64,000 nucleotides of DNA from Ascaris suum (GCA_013433145.1 CM024169.1:992001-1056000), one strand, 5' to 3'; shown: positions 1 to 12,300, counted from the first letter of the stretch. Numbers and translations: made by a program. The notes: generated from the letters alone by a model not told the origin.

Positions 1-582
1 AATTGATAACTATCGCGTAACCGAAATTATACTCTCAAAAAGCTGATATCAGAAAACATTGATAATCATATGAAGTGCAAAATTCTAGGATAAAACGAGA
101 GTTCAAGGAAGTTGATGATATGAGGGTCTAATAAAACGGCACAAATGCACCGCATTGAAATGGTAAGCATAGAAATTTCAATATGATCAATTGAGGATTA
201 TTCGAACTTAATGCCATTCACTTTTGCGTCTGTGGTAAATTATTATACAGAAAGAGGAAATATTTTTTCCACTATTTGATAATAAACACAGAATTTCAGT
301 TTATTTTAAAATCACATTTGAACCAATCTTACGTCTATATGAGCCGTCTCAATAGTGTTTATAATCCTCAATTATTTATTTAATGAATACGGCAGATTGG
401 GCTCTTTCTTATATGACATTATTTATGCAAAACAAATCAACAAACGCAGCATTATTGATGTGCAATAATTATGAAAATTTTTCATTGTTCAAAGAAAGGA
501 GATAAGTGACTGTATATGATTACCTTCCTTTCTCGAGCCTTTCCATCGATGAGGGAGAAGTGAATAGCCTTTCTCTACTTAC
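1..582. other. No exon recognised; probably intron of the GPCR gene
   Basis: AT-rich. The minus strand shows no Trp-x-Pro (TM6) or NPxxY (TM7) pattern, so the receptor's last exons are expected beyond the left edge. Confidence 0.4.
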
Positions 583-627
583 GCACATCCTTCTAATGCG
601 AGGTCTTGAACACATCGAGCAACATAG
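583..627 (-). CDS. Probable GPCR exon: basic, Cys-rich loop end
   Basis: Fifteen codons, acceptor ggttttcag, strong donor gtaagt, phase 0 both ends: LCCSMCSRPRIRRMC. A basic stretch like this commonly precedes TM6, or follows TM7 as helix 8. Without a TM6 or TM7 exon in the window the two readings cannot be separated. The frame continues open past the donor to about 523. Confidence 0.45.
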
Positions 628-3600
628 CTGAAAACCAATGGTTTTTTTTTTGCTCATTTTACATATATAGGAGTTTTTGCATATATAAAAGGAAGCTTTT
701 ATATGCTTACTTTTGCTTAAAGAAAAGGAGGACCGCCACCAATTATTCACTTCATCTTATCCCTTTCTTTCGCATGCGAATATGGACAATTCATTTTTCA
801 GTGCTTCTAGCAGCCTGTATTGCTTCCTCAATTAAATTAGAGCTTCTACGATTGCAGCAGCTTCTATCACTCAATTAATTTTCATTGCATTGCTTCTAGC
901 AATTGTAACAGTGAGCAATGTAGTTATATGAATTAGCCACAATAACAGTCGCAAATAAAAATTTTCGCTCTATGATCCTCTTCTTTAGCGTGATTATGCC
1001 TCAATAAAAGGTTGGCTATATTACAGCTTAAGTTTAAAAGTATTAAAAGAAAAAATGCCGCAAGCAGTCCCTTTGCTGACTTTCATTCAATAACAGAGCA
1101 CTATGAAGGTTTACGATGGCTTTGCGACGGTGAGGGCATAGATAGTGATAATGATATGATTGTATTTCACTTCTGCCATGAACCTCGGGGAACGCGATAT
1201 TCAAAAAGATTGCATCGAATAATAGCAATTATATAATTATACTGATAATAAATAAAAGTTGGCACTAGATTATGCTAGGCAAACGAAATTTTCATTCCAA
1301 CTACTAGTGTTCAATTTCAAAACTTTCCGTTTCAATTTGGCAACAAGTTCAGCCTTTGATTTAATCCCCCTGTGTATGTTACAATGATATGTATGTTACT
1401 AACAGCTTACTATATATTACAATGATTAGCACGATGGTCGTCGAAACGTTCATTTCTCGTTCGATTAGTACTTTGAAGAGATGAATTATATTCACGTATA
1501 TAAAAATATTCTTAGAATGTTCTAAACTCTCATGACTTAATCGATTGTGGAGGAGACTACCTGATGAAATGTTATCTGTTACTTTTATAGGTATATTTAT
1601 GTGATCACATAACAAAGTTCAATTTATTTAGAAATATATAATTGCCCCATTTCATAGTTATATTGCGTTAATTTACGCTTTCAAATGATGTGCTATAGAA
1701 ACTATTCGAAAGAATATAAAAACCATATTAAATTGACTATAAAAATATTGCAAAACAATATTGAATATCCTTTCTCAAATATTTTAATATATAATAGTGA
1801 TTTTCCAACATTAAAAAAAAAAAAATCTTTTCACCCGTTGCAGTAGTGACATATCGTTGATTGTATAGTTCGAAGAAGTACAAATGTGATTCGTTATGTC
1901 AAGTGATGAATTCTCTCTTAAGATACGTTGCGTAGAAGTTGAGTCGATTTTTAGATTTGATCTTGTGCTCATCTCATGTGTATCTATAAATAAATTCACT
2001 AAGAAGGAAATTTATTTTCATTGAGAATTCAAATAAAATTCTCAAATAATTCTCTCAAGCAAGATCCACAAAAAACAACTTGAAATTTATTCGTTGATCA
2101 CAATAGCACTAGCAGTTGTAGGAGAGTTACTTATCACATAGGAAGTGCTAATGAAATCTAGAGGTTTTTAGAGGTACTAGTTGTTTCGATTATATTAAAT
2201 AATAGTGAAATTTTAATAAATATTATCAGCGGAAACGCTACCACTGACGTTAAGTGGAAAACGAATACATAAGAGAGCTGGCATCTCGAGCATTTCATAC
2301 GCTGCATTAATTTCATTTGCTTACATGAAAAGCCATTAAACTGGCTGATGCAATTGTTGGAGCAAATCGTGTGCGGGTATTTTTTTTTTTTTGCAACTAG
2401 ACCTTGACGAAATTAAGTTCCGTCCAGTATAAAATACTTACAAATGTTTTACCTCCCCCCCCCCCCCCCCCCCTCCATCCTCCCCTTAAATGTTTATTAG
2501 GCCTTCCGGAATTGAAGATTCAACTTCAGTAATAGTATAAGAGGTCATCCTCTGATGTATATCATACAGATTAAGTTTTGTAACTACACTAATTCTCGTG
2601 TCGAAACTACTCAGCAGAGACGTACACATGCATATGTACAAATATTGAGAAGAGCGCTAAAATACAAAGCTGAATAAATGCGGTAAGGCTTGAATAATTT
2701 TTCTTAGGCTTGAAAAGGGCGCTTTTATGCTCTTTTTAAGGGATTTTCATACAAATATGGACGATTGAAGAGAAGTTTGCGCAGAAATAACTAACCAAGA
2801 ATGCATTGCGAAGAGAACGATTTATTTAAACTGATGGCAGCTTGTTGAATAGATTGATTGTGAGTTTTTTGCTCACATCTTAGAAACACTTTATTTCCGT
2901 TCACATTTGATAGCAGATTGGCCGTTGAAGTTGGAGAGGTGGCGATTGTTGACGCACTATTGATTATCGCTTCTGTGGCTTCCTAAATCGCAATAAGGAT
3001 AGACAATTCTCTGAGAGTCAAAATGGTCAAATGGCCAATGGCCAAAATGGCCAAAAAACAATGATCACAGAAGGACATAAAGAACGTTTAATGAATCCAT
3101 GCAAATACTCCCTGAGAACTTCTGCTATAAGCAATAAAATAGGGTAAGGGGTCAGTACTAGGTTTAAAAAATCCGACGTTTTAGCGAAATTAAGCCTGAA
3201 TCCTACCTAATACAACTTTTTCGAGACATACATGTTGTAGACCGGCGCTCGTAATGCTCAGGTAAGGAGGGAGGAGGAAAAATAAGTGGGGAAAGGCTGC
3301 TGGACTATTAGAATGAGAAGAATTAAATCATTGTGCTTTTTTTGCGATTTCATGCATCTTTTGTCTCATTACATTGTTCTCGACCTTGATGTTGATCTAT
3401 CGACCTGATCAGGAAGAATTTATAATTCGATAAATTAGTTATAGCCTAATTTAGCGCCTGAATTAGTCAATCCTAATTTTGAAAGAACAAAATTTTTTTA
3501 ATGCTTAATGAAGCGCTATATTATCGATTTAGTGAACATTTCTCATTGATCTATACGATATTATATGCAATTATTTATTGCTCTTTTTTTTCTCCAACCA

Positions 3601-6600
3601 TTTCTAAATTCTTTCCAAAAGTTTATCATAGTGATGAGGTTAAGCGTATTCGTTTATTTCTACATTTTTATTTTCGTGTAAGTATTGCAAAATTATTTTC
3701 TCATATATAATCTCTACTATATAAGATGCTTTCCTCTCTCGTTATTTGCAATCGAATTAATCCATATCGTTTTTTCTTTAATTAAACAAAAAAAAAAAAA
3801 AAACAAAAACAAAAACAACGTAAAATCTGCTGAATCGTTTCTCATTGAAAATCGATCACTTGCGATCTAAGAGAATAAATTATTCAAATGAGCGTTTTTG
3901 TTTGTTCGATCGTTTCATTTTGCGTAAATGCCATTCATCAGAAATCGTTTCTCATGCTCTCAAATATTCTTTGAAAAATGTTATTTTTTTTCAGTATAGA
4001 ATGTAAAAGTTGGCATTGTGCCAATGCCATTATATTTCTCTTCATTTTCACACAAATGAGAAAGCATCATCGGGGAAATTGCAAAAAATTTCTTTTTTTT
4101 TTCTGCAATTAAGTGAATCGATCATATCAACATCCCGAAAGCCATAAAATAATGCATCTTGCGCATTTGCAAAGTAATTTATCGATTGCCGAAATGCTCG
4201 TTTATTAAATATCTCTCTCATTAAATATATTAAACGTCTATCTGCTCGATAAATTCGTCGATAGTTTGAATAATCAATGAGTTATGCAATGGAATGATCA
4301 AAAGGAGAGAAATTTTTTTTTAGAGAATGCCATCTTATCGTGAGATAAAGCTTATGCAATTTTATCCTCCTTGTTTATAGGCATATGCCTAGTCAAAATT
4401 AGGGCGTATGCCCGGTCAAAATTAGGCGATTTGGCCACAATTCCATTGTCATAGAACTTTTTAAAACGCTTATTAAAATTTTCTGCAATATATTTTATAG
4501 AATAGATAGTTAACTAATGGTTTAAGAAAAAAAAAGAGTAAAAGTAATTAGTGACAATAATAGTTGAATTGTACATTAAACGAATTTTTTCGAAACAGTC
4601 AATTTGAATTGTTTGAAGAACCGACTTTTTGTGATGGTCCTCGTATCGAGTACTCCATAAGACGAATGGCAATAAATGCATAGCTTATAATTAGAAGTAA
4701 AAGTGGACCCCAAAATACAAGCACCTGAAAAAAAATTTTTCAATTTCAAGATTTTCTAATGATAATATAGTTGAAAAAAAAATCTTTTTTTTTCTTGCAA
4801 AAAAAAAATTTATGATATTACAACGATAGAAATTTTATGATTAACTCTATGAGAACTTAACTTATAAATTTACTCAATCACATTATTTCATGAAATAATT
4901 TTTAATCATCTTTTCAATAAGTGAATAAATTTGCGTTTATAATTGAGTAATTATTAAGCAGAAACAGAGCTCTACGCTCAAATAGAATTCGAGATGAAAA
5001 TTTTTTTCGCTCATTTTTTTAAATGGCATCGTATTTACATATTTTTTTGCATCATGAAAATTTTTTTTTTTAAATGAATTCGCTCATTTGTTGGCATCGT
5101 ATTTACATATTTTCTAAGAATTGAGATTGGAATTTTTGCATAATTAAATAGCATTTGTCTATTTGCGTATTCATATCAACCGAAGCTTACATCCATTATT
5201 AAAATTCACCGTCTAACTGACTCATTTTGCCGCTAGCACGAAGCATATGTAAATATTCAAACTAACTCTTCCTTAAGTTCTTAGCATTTTTTTCCAACGA
5301 TAAGTTAACGAGTACAGAAATACGCCGTTGGCTCGGCTATGCGCTTTTTGTAAATCATCACATTTTTCTAACCTATTCCATCCTATTCCAATATTCCACA
5401 AATATTGAATAATTAAGGAAAAATCCATGAGCTGATTTTGCATAACTTGCGATTTAGGATTACGTTGCATGGCGCATACAGTTATTGATCTATTCGAAAA
5501 TACTATGAGAGCTACCAAAACTATTTCATTATAAGAGATCAATCATAACTTAGGAATCAGCAAAAAAAAATATTCCTTTTAACCGATATTCAATTATTTA
5601 TATAGCATGATTTACTCGTAATTTTAATTAATAGATAATTACTCGAAATGAAATTATGGAATAGGGCCTTAAGAGATTCTTTCGAATATCTATAACTGCT
5701 TTTTGTAATATACTCCTAATGTTATAACGCAATTGTTATGGTCGCCACGTTGAAATTATCAGATAGATTTGCATCAATCGTACATCGATATTTAAAAACT
5801 TGCACTAATTTGTCAGAGTATATAGATAAATGAAAAATGCATTTTCTAAACGATTGAACGATTTTATCAATCCTTCATCAAATAATATATTTTTTGCACA
5901 GAAAATCTAGTTTATTAATTTCTAAGCATTTATAATTTTTCAATAGTTGCAAAACAGAGTGACCACATTGAGAAAATAAATTTATGAGGGCATATTGATT
6001 TCACTTTAAAGTGTTAAATTTCTCCGTTATAAATTTTTTCACTTATGAACTAAAGTTATCTACATCCATAACTATACAAATCTATATAGTAAATGATGTA
6101 ACATTGATAGATGTAATATATATAACTATACAAATCTATATAGTAAATGTTGTAACATTGATAGTAAATGATGTAATATATAGTAAATGATGTATTTTTT
6201 TATTAAAATAGGAAATTTACTTTATATAATAATCAACTTACTAAATGTGAGATATTATAAATATTTTGTGTATATTCACTATGAATTTGTTGTGTTGAAT
6301 GATGCAATGCTTCGAAACGTTCTATAGACCATATATCTGAGCATTGTATCCAACCACCACGATGATTGGGATAAACGTTCAATGTACGCCATACCCATAA
6401 TTGTGGTATACTCCATAATATTGAGAGTAACCATGAAATTGCTATCATACAACGTACCAAATTCTAAAAATATATATATATATATATATATTTCTCAACG
6501 AATTCTATGATTTTTTTTTCAACGTGGATGAAATCAATTATCTATAGCATTGTTAAAGTTTTTATTATTTGATGATATTTTTGAAAATTGATTAGCATAT

Positions 6601-8896
6601 TTTTGAAACGGGAAAAGTTGTAGGATAAATGGAGAGGCAGAAAGCGATTATTCTCATTCATTTTTTTCAGCATTTCTACTCGTCTTTAAGAGAATTGTAT
6701 CATATTATTCAACTTCAATTGTATAAAATATACTTTCCATAGTTTATATGATTGATAGGAATATTTATTTTTATATATTCTAACTATTTATCCTATCTAT
6801 GCAAAAATTTGAGCATATCTAAAAGTATGAAAAGATTCTCATTCTAAAGTTATTTTAAAAGTTATTAAAAAAATATTTTCTTCTTTTTCCGGTTGGTTTT
6901 TTTTTTGCAAAGTTGAAAGATATAGAATAGTTTGATGTTTTATTCTCATTTGTCATATGCGTTAGCTACTTGTATGCAAATATACGTGCATTTATTTTAT
7001 GTTAATCTCGACTGAGAATAGTGTTGTACTTGTATGATAAATCGCAACGATATTATTTCCTCTTAATTATCGAAAATTAATTCTTATTTTCGAGCTTAAA
7101 AAAAAGCTACTACTGAATAATAATTATAAGACGATCGTTAGGTGATGTTTTAAATGTAGATCATATCGAATAATAAAGCTCTGATCTCATTCGATACTCA
7201 CATTTTTTTTCTCCCCGTTTGATATATAACATTGGCTAGGATAATAAGCTATCGCTTTTAATTCTTCAATCGTTGGCGAAAAAAATGTGATTCTACCCAT
7301 CTCATAGGGAAGGGCATCCTACAAACAACAATAATCGAAAGGACTATTGAATTTCTCGACCATCATTTTCTTCAGCGGGTAAATTATAGTTCGTAAGTTC
7401 ACAAAGATTGCGTCACTGGGCTGATGAAGCACTAAGCCTAGACCATAGGTGGTTATCACAAATGAGATGGTAGTACCGGAAATTTTTTGCAAACTACTTC
7501 GATGTGGTACAATTTGCAATGGCTACGATGCTCGGGAAAAATTTTTTGCCTCAATAAAAAAGAAAAATCATTGAAGAATCACTTTCAACATACCCACTTT
7601 GGGTATTTCATAGAAATTGAAAGGACGAATGATACGAATTTCGACATCCAATGGTACTAAATTATCCCATTTCTCGAAGTGGAACGTTTTACTTTCTTCT
7701 TCACTATTCTAAAATTTTTTCCTCTTTTCCTCATTGAAATGAAAATCAAATATTTCATTACGATATGAAATAAATCCCTTTATAAAATTATATTCCCTCC
7801 CCCCCCCCAAAAAAAAGGTATAAAAATTAAATGTAAAATAAATACTTACCGTGGATTTTCCTCGCCTTATTTTCGAAGCTCCAAGAACATTACGTAGTCG
7901 ATCGAGTGCAATACATACGACTATATTTGAGCTAATATAAAGTGCAAACATTGACATAAAATTGAATAATTTACAGAGTAGATCGCCACCATACCATGCA
8001 TATGTGGCTAACCAACATAATTTTCCCACCGCTAATATTGTTAGAATTAATAGATCCGATATATTTAGATTGATTTTGAGGAGTAAAAAACCAATCTGCA
8101 AATTTAAATTCCTTACAAATAATAAATAATTAATTTTTCAATAAGTTTTTCAAATTTCATTAATTCCATTTAATATTAGTTGAAATTGAAATCAAAATTT
8201 TCGGAACTTATTTTTTTTTTTATTAATTATATATGAGAAAATAAAATAATAATAATTTTATTTAATTTGAAGTATATTTTTATATTATTTCTAGTGTTGA
8301 AATGAGCAATTGATTTACTCATCTCATCCCAATATTATGAAAAAAATTTTTTTTCCGGTCTTTCTATAAATCTTGATGAGAAAATTATTTTTTCCTAGCT
8401 GAAATAAACGAATAGAAAATGATGAGATAAAAACTTAAAATATTGAAGTATGACAACTAATTGAAATAATTATATAAATTTCGTTGGGCATTCTTTTCAA
8501 AAAATATTTCAATATAGCTCTATAAGAAATAAATAGAGAAATATAAAAAAAATGACTGTAAGAAAAAAATGTAGCCAAACAATAGAAAAATATAAATGTA
8601 TAAAAAGAAGATATCAGAATGAAGACGATAAGAATATTGATGGTTAGAAAACTTCATATTTTGCAATGAAATCGAATGAGCATTTCTAGTAAAAAAAAAA
8701 CAAACAAACAAACCTTAACTGAATGTGATTGAGCACGATTAATTTCACGAAATAATTTAATAAGAATATAAACATTTGAAGGTGTGCCAATGAGTATCAC
8801 AACTGCTAGGTAGATCATCTCCACATAATCGCTGAATAGATGTTCCGGTGGAATATCATCACATTCATTTCCACAATTGTTCTGCGTTTCGTTCAT
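583..8896 (-). CDS. Rhodopsin-class GPCR gene, GnRH/AKH-receptor-related type (partial, 3' end missing)
   Basis: Gene span. Exons on the minus strand join in a single frame: 8896-8714, 8095-7850, [7708-7598, 7318-7202], 6463-6242, 4724-4626, then probable loop exons 2982-2877, 1983-1835 and 627-583. Seen: TM1 with a G-x-x-x-N pattern, TM2 with N-x-S-D, an ECL1 Cys, DRL in place of DRY after TM3, TM4 with W and P, an ECL2 Cys in GWIQCSDIW, and TM5 with P and Y eight residues apart. These are class A GPCR hallmarks. The DRLRNVLGA stretch after TM3 and the WIQC motif recall nematode GnRH/AKH-receptor-related proteins; this family call is from memory and only moderate. The protein should sit in the plasma membrane and sense a peptide. 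TM6 and TM7 were not found, so the gene probably continues past position 1. Introns are about 0.14-1.6 kb; the large ones show only AT-rich simple sequence and local duplications. Confidence 0.8.
1835..1983 (-). CDS. Probable GPCR exon: third intracellular loop, part 2
   Basis: Acceptor ttatag; two bases complete the codon begun in the preceding exon, then 49 open codons to CGG/gtgaaa (phase 0). Polar and Ser/Asn-rich (for example STQRILRENSSLDITN), with no membrane segment. Compatible in phase with both neighbours; assignment to this gene rests on that and on order only. Confidence 0.5.
2455..2473. repeat. Poly-C run
   Basis: About 19 uninterrupted C in AT-rich sequence, inside a GPCR intron. 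Confidence 0.95.
2877..2982 (-). CDS. Probable GPCR exon: Ser/Thr/Asn-rich third intracellular loop, part 1
   Basis: Acceptor gcgatttag, phase 0 in; 35 codons plus one base to donor gtgagc (phase 1). Sequence such as INSASTIATSPTSTANLL is low-complexity and polar, as in long GPCR loop 3 or tail regions. The phase 1 end fits the next exon at 1983. An alternative phase 0 donor exists at 2889. Confidence 0.5.
4626..4724 (-). CDS. GPCR exon: TM5
   Basis: Acceptor tttttttcag; phase 0. VLVFWGPLLLLIISYAF contains the TM5 Pro and, eight residues later, the Tyr of the class A pattern, followed by basic residues leading into loop 3. The 3' end is less sure: the donor at AAA/gtcggt keeps phase 0, but the frame stays open to a TGA eleven codons past RGPSQ. 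It follows the ECL2 exon directly in frame. Confidence 0.8.
4996..5113. repeat. Imperfect ~55-bp tandem duplication in GPCR intron
   Basis: Two copies share GAAAATTTTTTT, CGCTCATTT and GGCATCGTATTTACATATTT; the second has extra T and an ATGAATT insertion. Confidence 0.7.
6068..6195. repeat. 43-bp direct duplication in GPCR intron
   Basis: A 43-base unit at 6068-6110 recurs at 6122-6164 with one mismatch, followed by two shorter pieces of the TAGTAAATGATGTA part. Confidence 0.85.
6242..6463 (-). CDS. GPCR exon: TM4 and ECL2
   Basis: Seventy-four codons, acceptor atttttag, donor gtaagt, phase 0 at both ends. TM4 runs from about codon 3 to 25 with the conserved Trp in AISWLL and Pro in SIPQ. 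ECL2 holds GGWIQCSDIW, whose Cys should pair with the TM3 Cys, then a polar stretch with N-I-S near the end (possible N-glycosylation). A (TA)n tract lies just upstream of the acceptor. Confidence 0.88.
6469..6492. repeat. (TA)n microsatellite
   Basis: About 12 TA units just upstream of the TM4 exon acceptor. Confidence 0.9.
7202..7318 (-). CDS. Extra in-frame exon between TM3 and TM4 (cassette part 2)
   Basis: Thirty-nine open codons between acceptor tttgtag and the strong donor gtgagt, phase 0 at both ends. Includes PYEMGRITFFSPTIEELKA and a single Cys, ending NGEKKN. With the preceding exon it adds 228 bases (76 codons), so skipping both keeps the receptor frame. No domain recognised. Confidence 0.5.
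7598..7708 (-). CDS. Extra in-frame exon between TM3 and TM4 (cassette part 1)
   Basis: Thirty-seven open codons between acceptor aattttag and donor gtgggt, phase 0 at both ends. Begins NSEEESKTFHFEKWDN and ends FYEIPK. It is not hydrophobic and matches no GPCR segment I know. In the usual family layout TM4 follows shortly after DRL, so this piece would enlarge the second intracellular loop. The next exon (7318-7202) has the same character. It could be an alternatively used cassette or a mis-modelled intron; the balanced amino-acid content favours coding. Confidence 0.5.
7850..8095 (-). CDS. GPCR exon 2: TM2, ECL1, TM3, DRL motif
   Basis: Eighty-two codons, acceptor tttgcag, donor gtaagt, phase 0 at both ends. 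TM2 contains KINLNISDLLIL, whose Asp is the conserved TM2 acid. The Cys in GDLLCKLF is the TM3 disulfide Cys. TM3 ends SNIVVCIALDRLRNVLGA, with DRL in the place of the usual DRY. The exon closes with the basic stretch KIRRGKST, the start of the second intracellular loop. Confidence 0.88.
8714..8896 (-). CDS. GPCR exon 1: N-terminus and TM1
   Basis: Sixty-one codons from the ATG at 8896 to AAG, followed by the donor gtttgt (phase 0). The extracellular N-terminus (about 23 residues) has two Cys (8 and 12) and no clear signal peptide. TM1 covers about residues 24-49 with G37 and N41 in GTPSNVYIL, N41 being the usual TM1 Asn. This start was chosen because the open frame has no earlier Met before the acceptor-like AG that directly precedes it. 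Confidence 0.8.
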
Positions 8897-8912
8897 CTTT
8901 AATGAAAAAAAA
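8897..8912 (-). promoter_or_regulatory. Possible trans-splice acceptor directly before the GPCR start codon
   Basis: On the minus strand a T-run and TTCATTAAAG run straight into the ATG at 8896, so the AG sits at the -2/-1 position of the start codon. Nematode mRNAs often receive a spliced leader at such sites. It could equally be a cis acceptor for a non-coding 5' exon. Inference only. Confidence 0.35.
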
Positions 8913-9270
8913 AAAGATAAAGGTTAATTAGAATATTTCAGGTATAGAACATATCGAATCGTTTGATTAACGCTCATAATAAAATAATAGCATTTCAAAA
9001 TCGCTTAATTCAACTCTTCATAGTAAATTTAGCGTATTGCATAAATTGTCTTTCAATAGTTACAATTTTTTTATTCTCAATAATTATAGACTTATATAAT
9101 CATAGTGCTTTATAATTCTTTAGTTGAGTGCAAAGAAAATTGAAAATGAGTTCAATTTTAATGAAATACGATTTTTTTTTTCTCTCATTTGAATTTTATA
9201 AATCTACTATTCACAATCTAAATTTCTCTAAAGATATTTTCCTATACGGATAGTCGACGACTGAATTAAC

Positions 9271-9350
9271 ACTTCATTACCTTTTATATAGAATGGCGAG
9301 TACTTCATTACTTTTAATATATAATGAGTTAGTACTTCATTACTTTATAG
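9271..9350. repeat. Imperfect ~31-bp tandem triplicate
   Basis: Three units start ACTTCATTAC at 9271, 9302 and 9333, each followed by TTTTATATA/TTTTAATATATA-like sequence; the third is incomplete. Confidence 0.75.
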
Positions 9351-12300
9351 TTATTCTCATTATTTACATGAATATTTCAGTGTAGAATAAGGCTATGCAG
9401 TGAATAATTTCTGTAGAATTTAAAAATAGTAAAGAAGCCGAAAATTTTTTGAGTAAGCAATGCTCTAACATAATAGTGCAATATTAGTGCAAAATATGGA
9501 TTTTGACTGATTCATTGCCTAATGAAGTACTCGATATGGTATCATTTTGCAATCGATCATGCGCGAAATCATGCGGCCATATAAATCGGCCAAAATTAGG
9601 CAAATTTAATGGAAATGATATAAGTAGTAACAATTGCATGCCTCAGCTTCTTGGAAATTGTTATACTGGGCGAATTTCATTGTGAGCACTTTGCAAAGTA
9701 CTTGCTGATAAGTCGCATGAATTTTTGACATGTGGACAAAATTCACCCAATTTTCTTTTTCAATCTTCATACTTCCTGGCGACAGTTCCTTAAAACATGA
9801 AATTTACCCGGCTTCTTCTCAAAATTCGCTCAATGATTTTACTTGAAATTCGGTTTCGAGCTAACTTATTTCGGTCATTTCCCTAGTGGTTTGAACACCA
9901 AGTAGAAGGTGGTAAATACTAAGTTGTGGAGTTAAGTATGAGTCGGTACTCAGTAGATTTTAACCTTAGCTTTAAAGCTACAGGTTGGTATGCAATGAAT
10001 TATACGATTAACATAAGATGATAAGCAACAGGTATTGAGAATGTCTGTGGGGAGATGAAAAGTTGTGGGGTTGACCAAGCACTAACCTAATTGATAGTAA
10101 GCAATGGGCTATAGGGTGCAAATGAGGAGATTCGAGTTGTTATAATAAGAGCTAATTACTTAATGATGGGATTGCGAGGTCATTTGCAAAGTAAAAGAAT
10201 GACCCTGAATGGTCACTATCATTGTCTTTATGATTCCCAATGAATTGTCAGTAGCCATTATTTAAGTTATCCGACAAGATTTTATCAGTCCACTTATAGA
10301 AGGGTTTTCGCTTGGAAAATGAGAGTAATCGGTGCATCTTTAAAAGATACGAACGTTGAGCACAAATGTTATTTCTTCGAATTTTATTTTACATGATTTG
10401 AAAACATTTAACTGCAATATATATTATCATTTGATGATCAACGTTTAATCAGTGAGAAGGAATGACAAATGAATTAATCCACAGTTTTATTAATAGATTA
10501 GAAATAATTTAGCCAATATACTTATTAAAAAGAAGAGTTGAAAAAAAAGAGAGACAAATATTGAACGTCAAATACTCTACGAAATTTGTCTAAGAATAGC
10601 CCTATTACTAAAAAATAGTTCCTTGTCTTTTACTGAAATTCGTTAATATGCGATTATTTTCATGAAGAATTTCTTATTACGTTATAAATTCAGTAAAATT
10701 AAAGACTACATCGATGAGATTAGATAGATATTATTCTATAATAGTGCAAATTATCATCTACTATTAAGTTCATTAAATGTGATCGTTTTTAAAGTAATTT
10801 TAAAGTAAAACTACCATCGAAATTTAAAAGTAACACACATGTCATTTGTGATGATTCATTTATAAGGTTATTGTTATGTATTATACGAGCGAGCCTACAA
10901 TCGATGGTTCAACACTATAGACTTCACATTAGCTGAATCGCATTGTCTACTAAGTGATCAATCACAGCAAAACGTGCACTGTTTAGAAGCTCTGGCTTAA
11001 CCCTATAGATTACAATTTTATTGTCATGTGTAATTTCAGAAGCCACTCTTTGCTCACCTTACAACTTACAGCCGATCATCTTACACTTGTATTCACTAGT
11101 CACTAGTTACAATCGACTATCTAACTTCATAACTTCATCTTCCATTTGTTTATCATTTAAAACCTAAATCTATAAATTTCTGTTTACTATAATACCGCAT
11201 AAAGTATCAAAACCACCTCTTTAGTAATTAGCCGCATAAAACATTTAACGAATAAAATGCAATACTTGAGCACCGATTATTTAGATAAAAATCGATAAAC
11301 TATTATTGTGATAGCTCGAGCATTCTAAAATGATATGAATTCATATAGTTATGGAAATTTCTATGTAAATCACAATTGGTGCAATAAAATAACAACGAAT
11401 TAATAAATGATTTACAAAGGGGGGTTTTTTTTTCAATGTTCAGCAACAGCAGCAATAATCCTCTCAGTATATTCTAGCTCTACTATAGTTTTCAAATAAG
11501 TCGAAACTGCTTAAGTCATCCGCATTAATTTGCACTTGTATATCTTGCAATAAATTTGCTTCGCAAAGTGAAGAAAATTAGCCGACGACCAAATTCCCCT
11601 CGATGACTTCTGAAATTTTATCCACTCAATTTTGAAGTCAGGGAAAATTGATTTCTAGATTTCATCGGGACCGAGTCGAATAAATTTCAGGAGAATTTCA
11701 TCGTTACACACGATTTCAAAAAAAAAAAAAATGCAAAAGTACAATCTATATTGCAATTTTCGTTTAGAAAAAATCTTTGCACAATTCATATTCAATTTTT
11801 TTTTTCGTGAAAATCGAAGAAAATGCAAAAGCAAAATCTATGCGAATGATAAATTTAATCACATAGTTCTCGCGTTGAAAAGCAAAAAAAAAAAAAAAAA
11901 AAAAAATCTTAGCGATGAAAAATTAAAATTGAGTGAAATTTAGTCGTTTTTTAAAAATCTCTAGTCGTTGTTTTAGGCTTATTTAATCCGACTTCAGCGC
12001 CCTTCAACACCATATATTCCATAAATTAATTTCTAATTCGTTTAATGAAGAGAACACATAACGTTTACGTCATCGAGGTAATGTAATCTTTAATTTATAG
12101 ATGGCATTAGATGAATATTCCTCTAGATGAAAGATGCACCATTATTTTGAGTATAGCATTCAGGAACTAATATTCTTTCGAAAATGTCTAAGCTAATTCT
12201 TCGTAGAGACTCGTTAGCACAGACATAACTTCGTTGAGTGCAACTTTACTGATCGACGACTTTTGCCCTCTTTCAAGTTCATTGTAATTAGTAAACAGGC

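Noticed and set aside
3130..3160. DPLPY on the minus strand, considered as the TM7 NPxxY motif
   Set aside because: The surrounding frame is not hydrophobic and has a stop shortly upstream.
5273..5542. 89-codon minus frame between the TM4 and TM5 exons
   Set aside because: The ECL2 and TM5 exons already join in frame with normal spacing; no supporting splice pair was seen.
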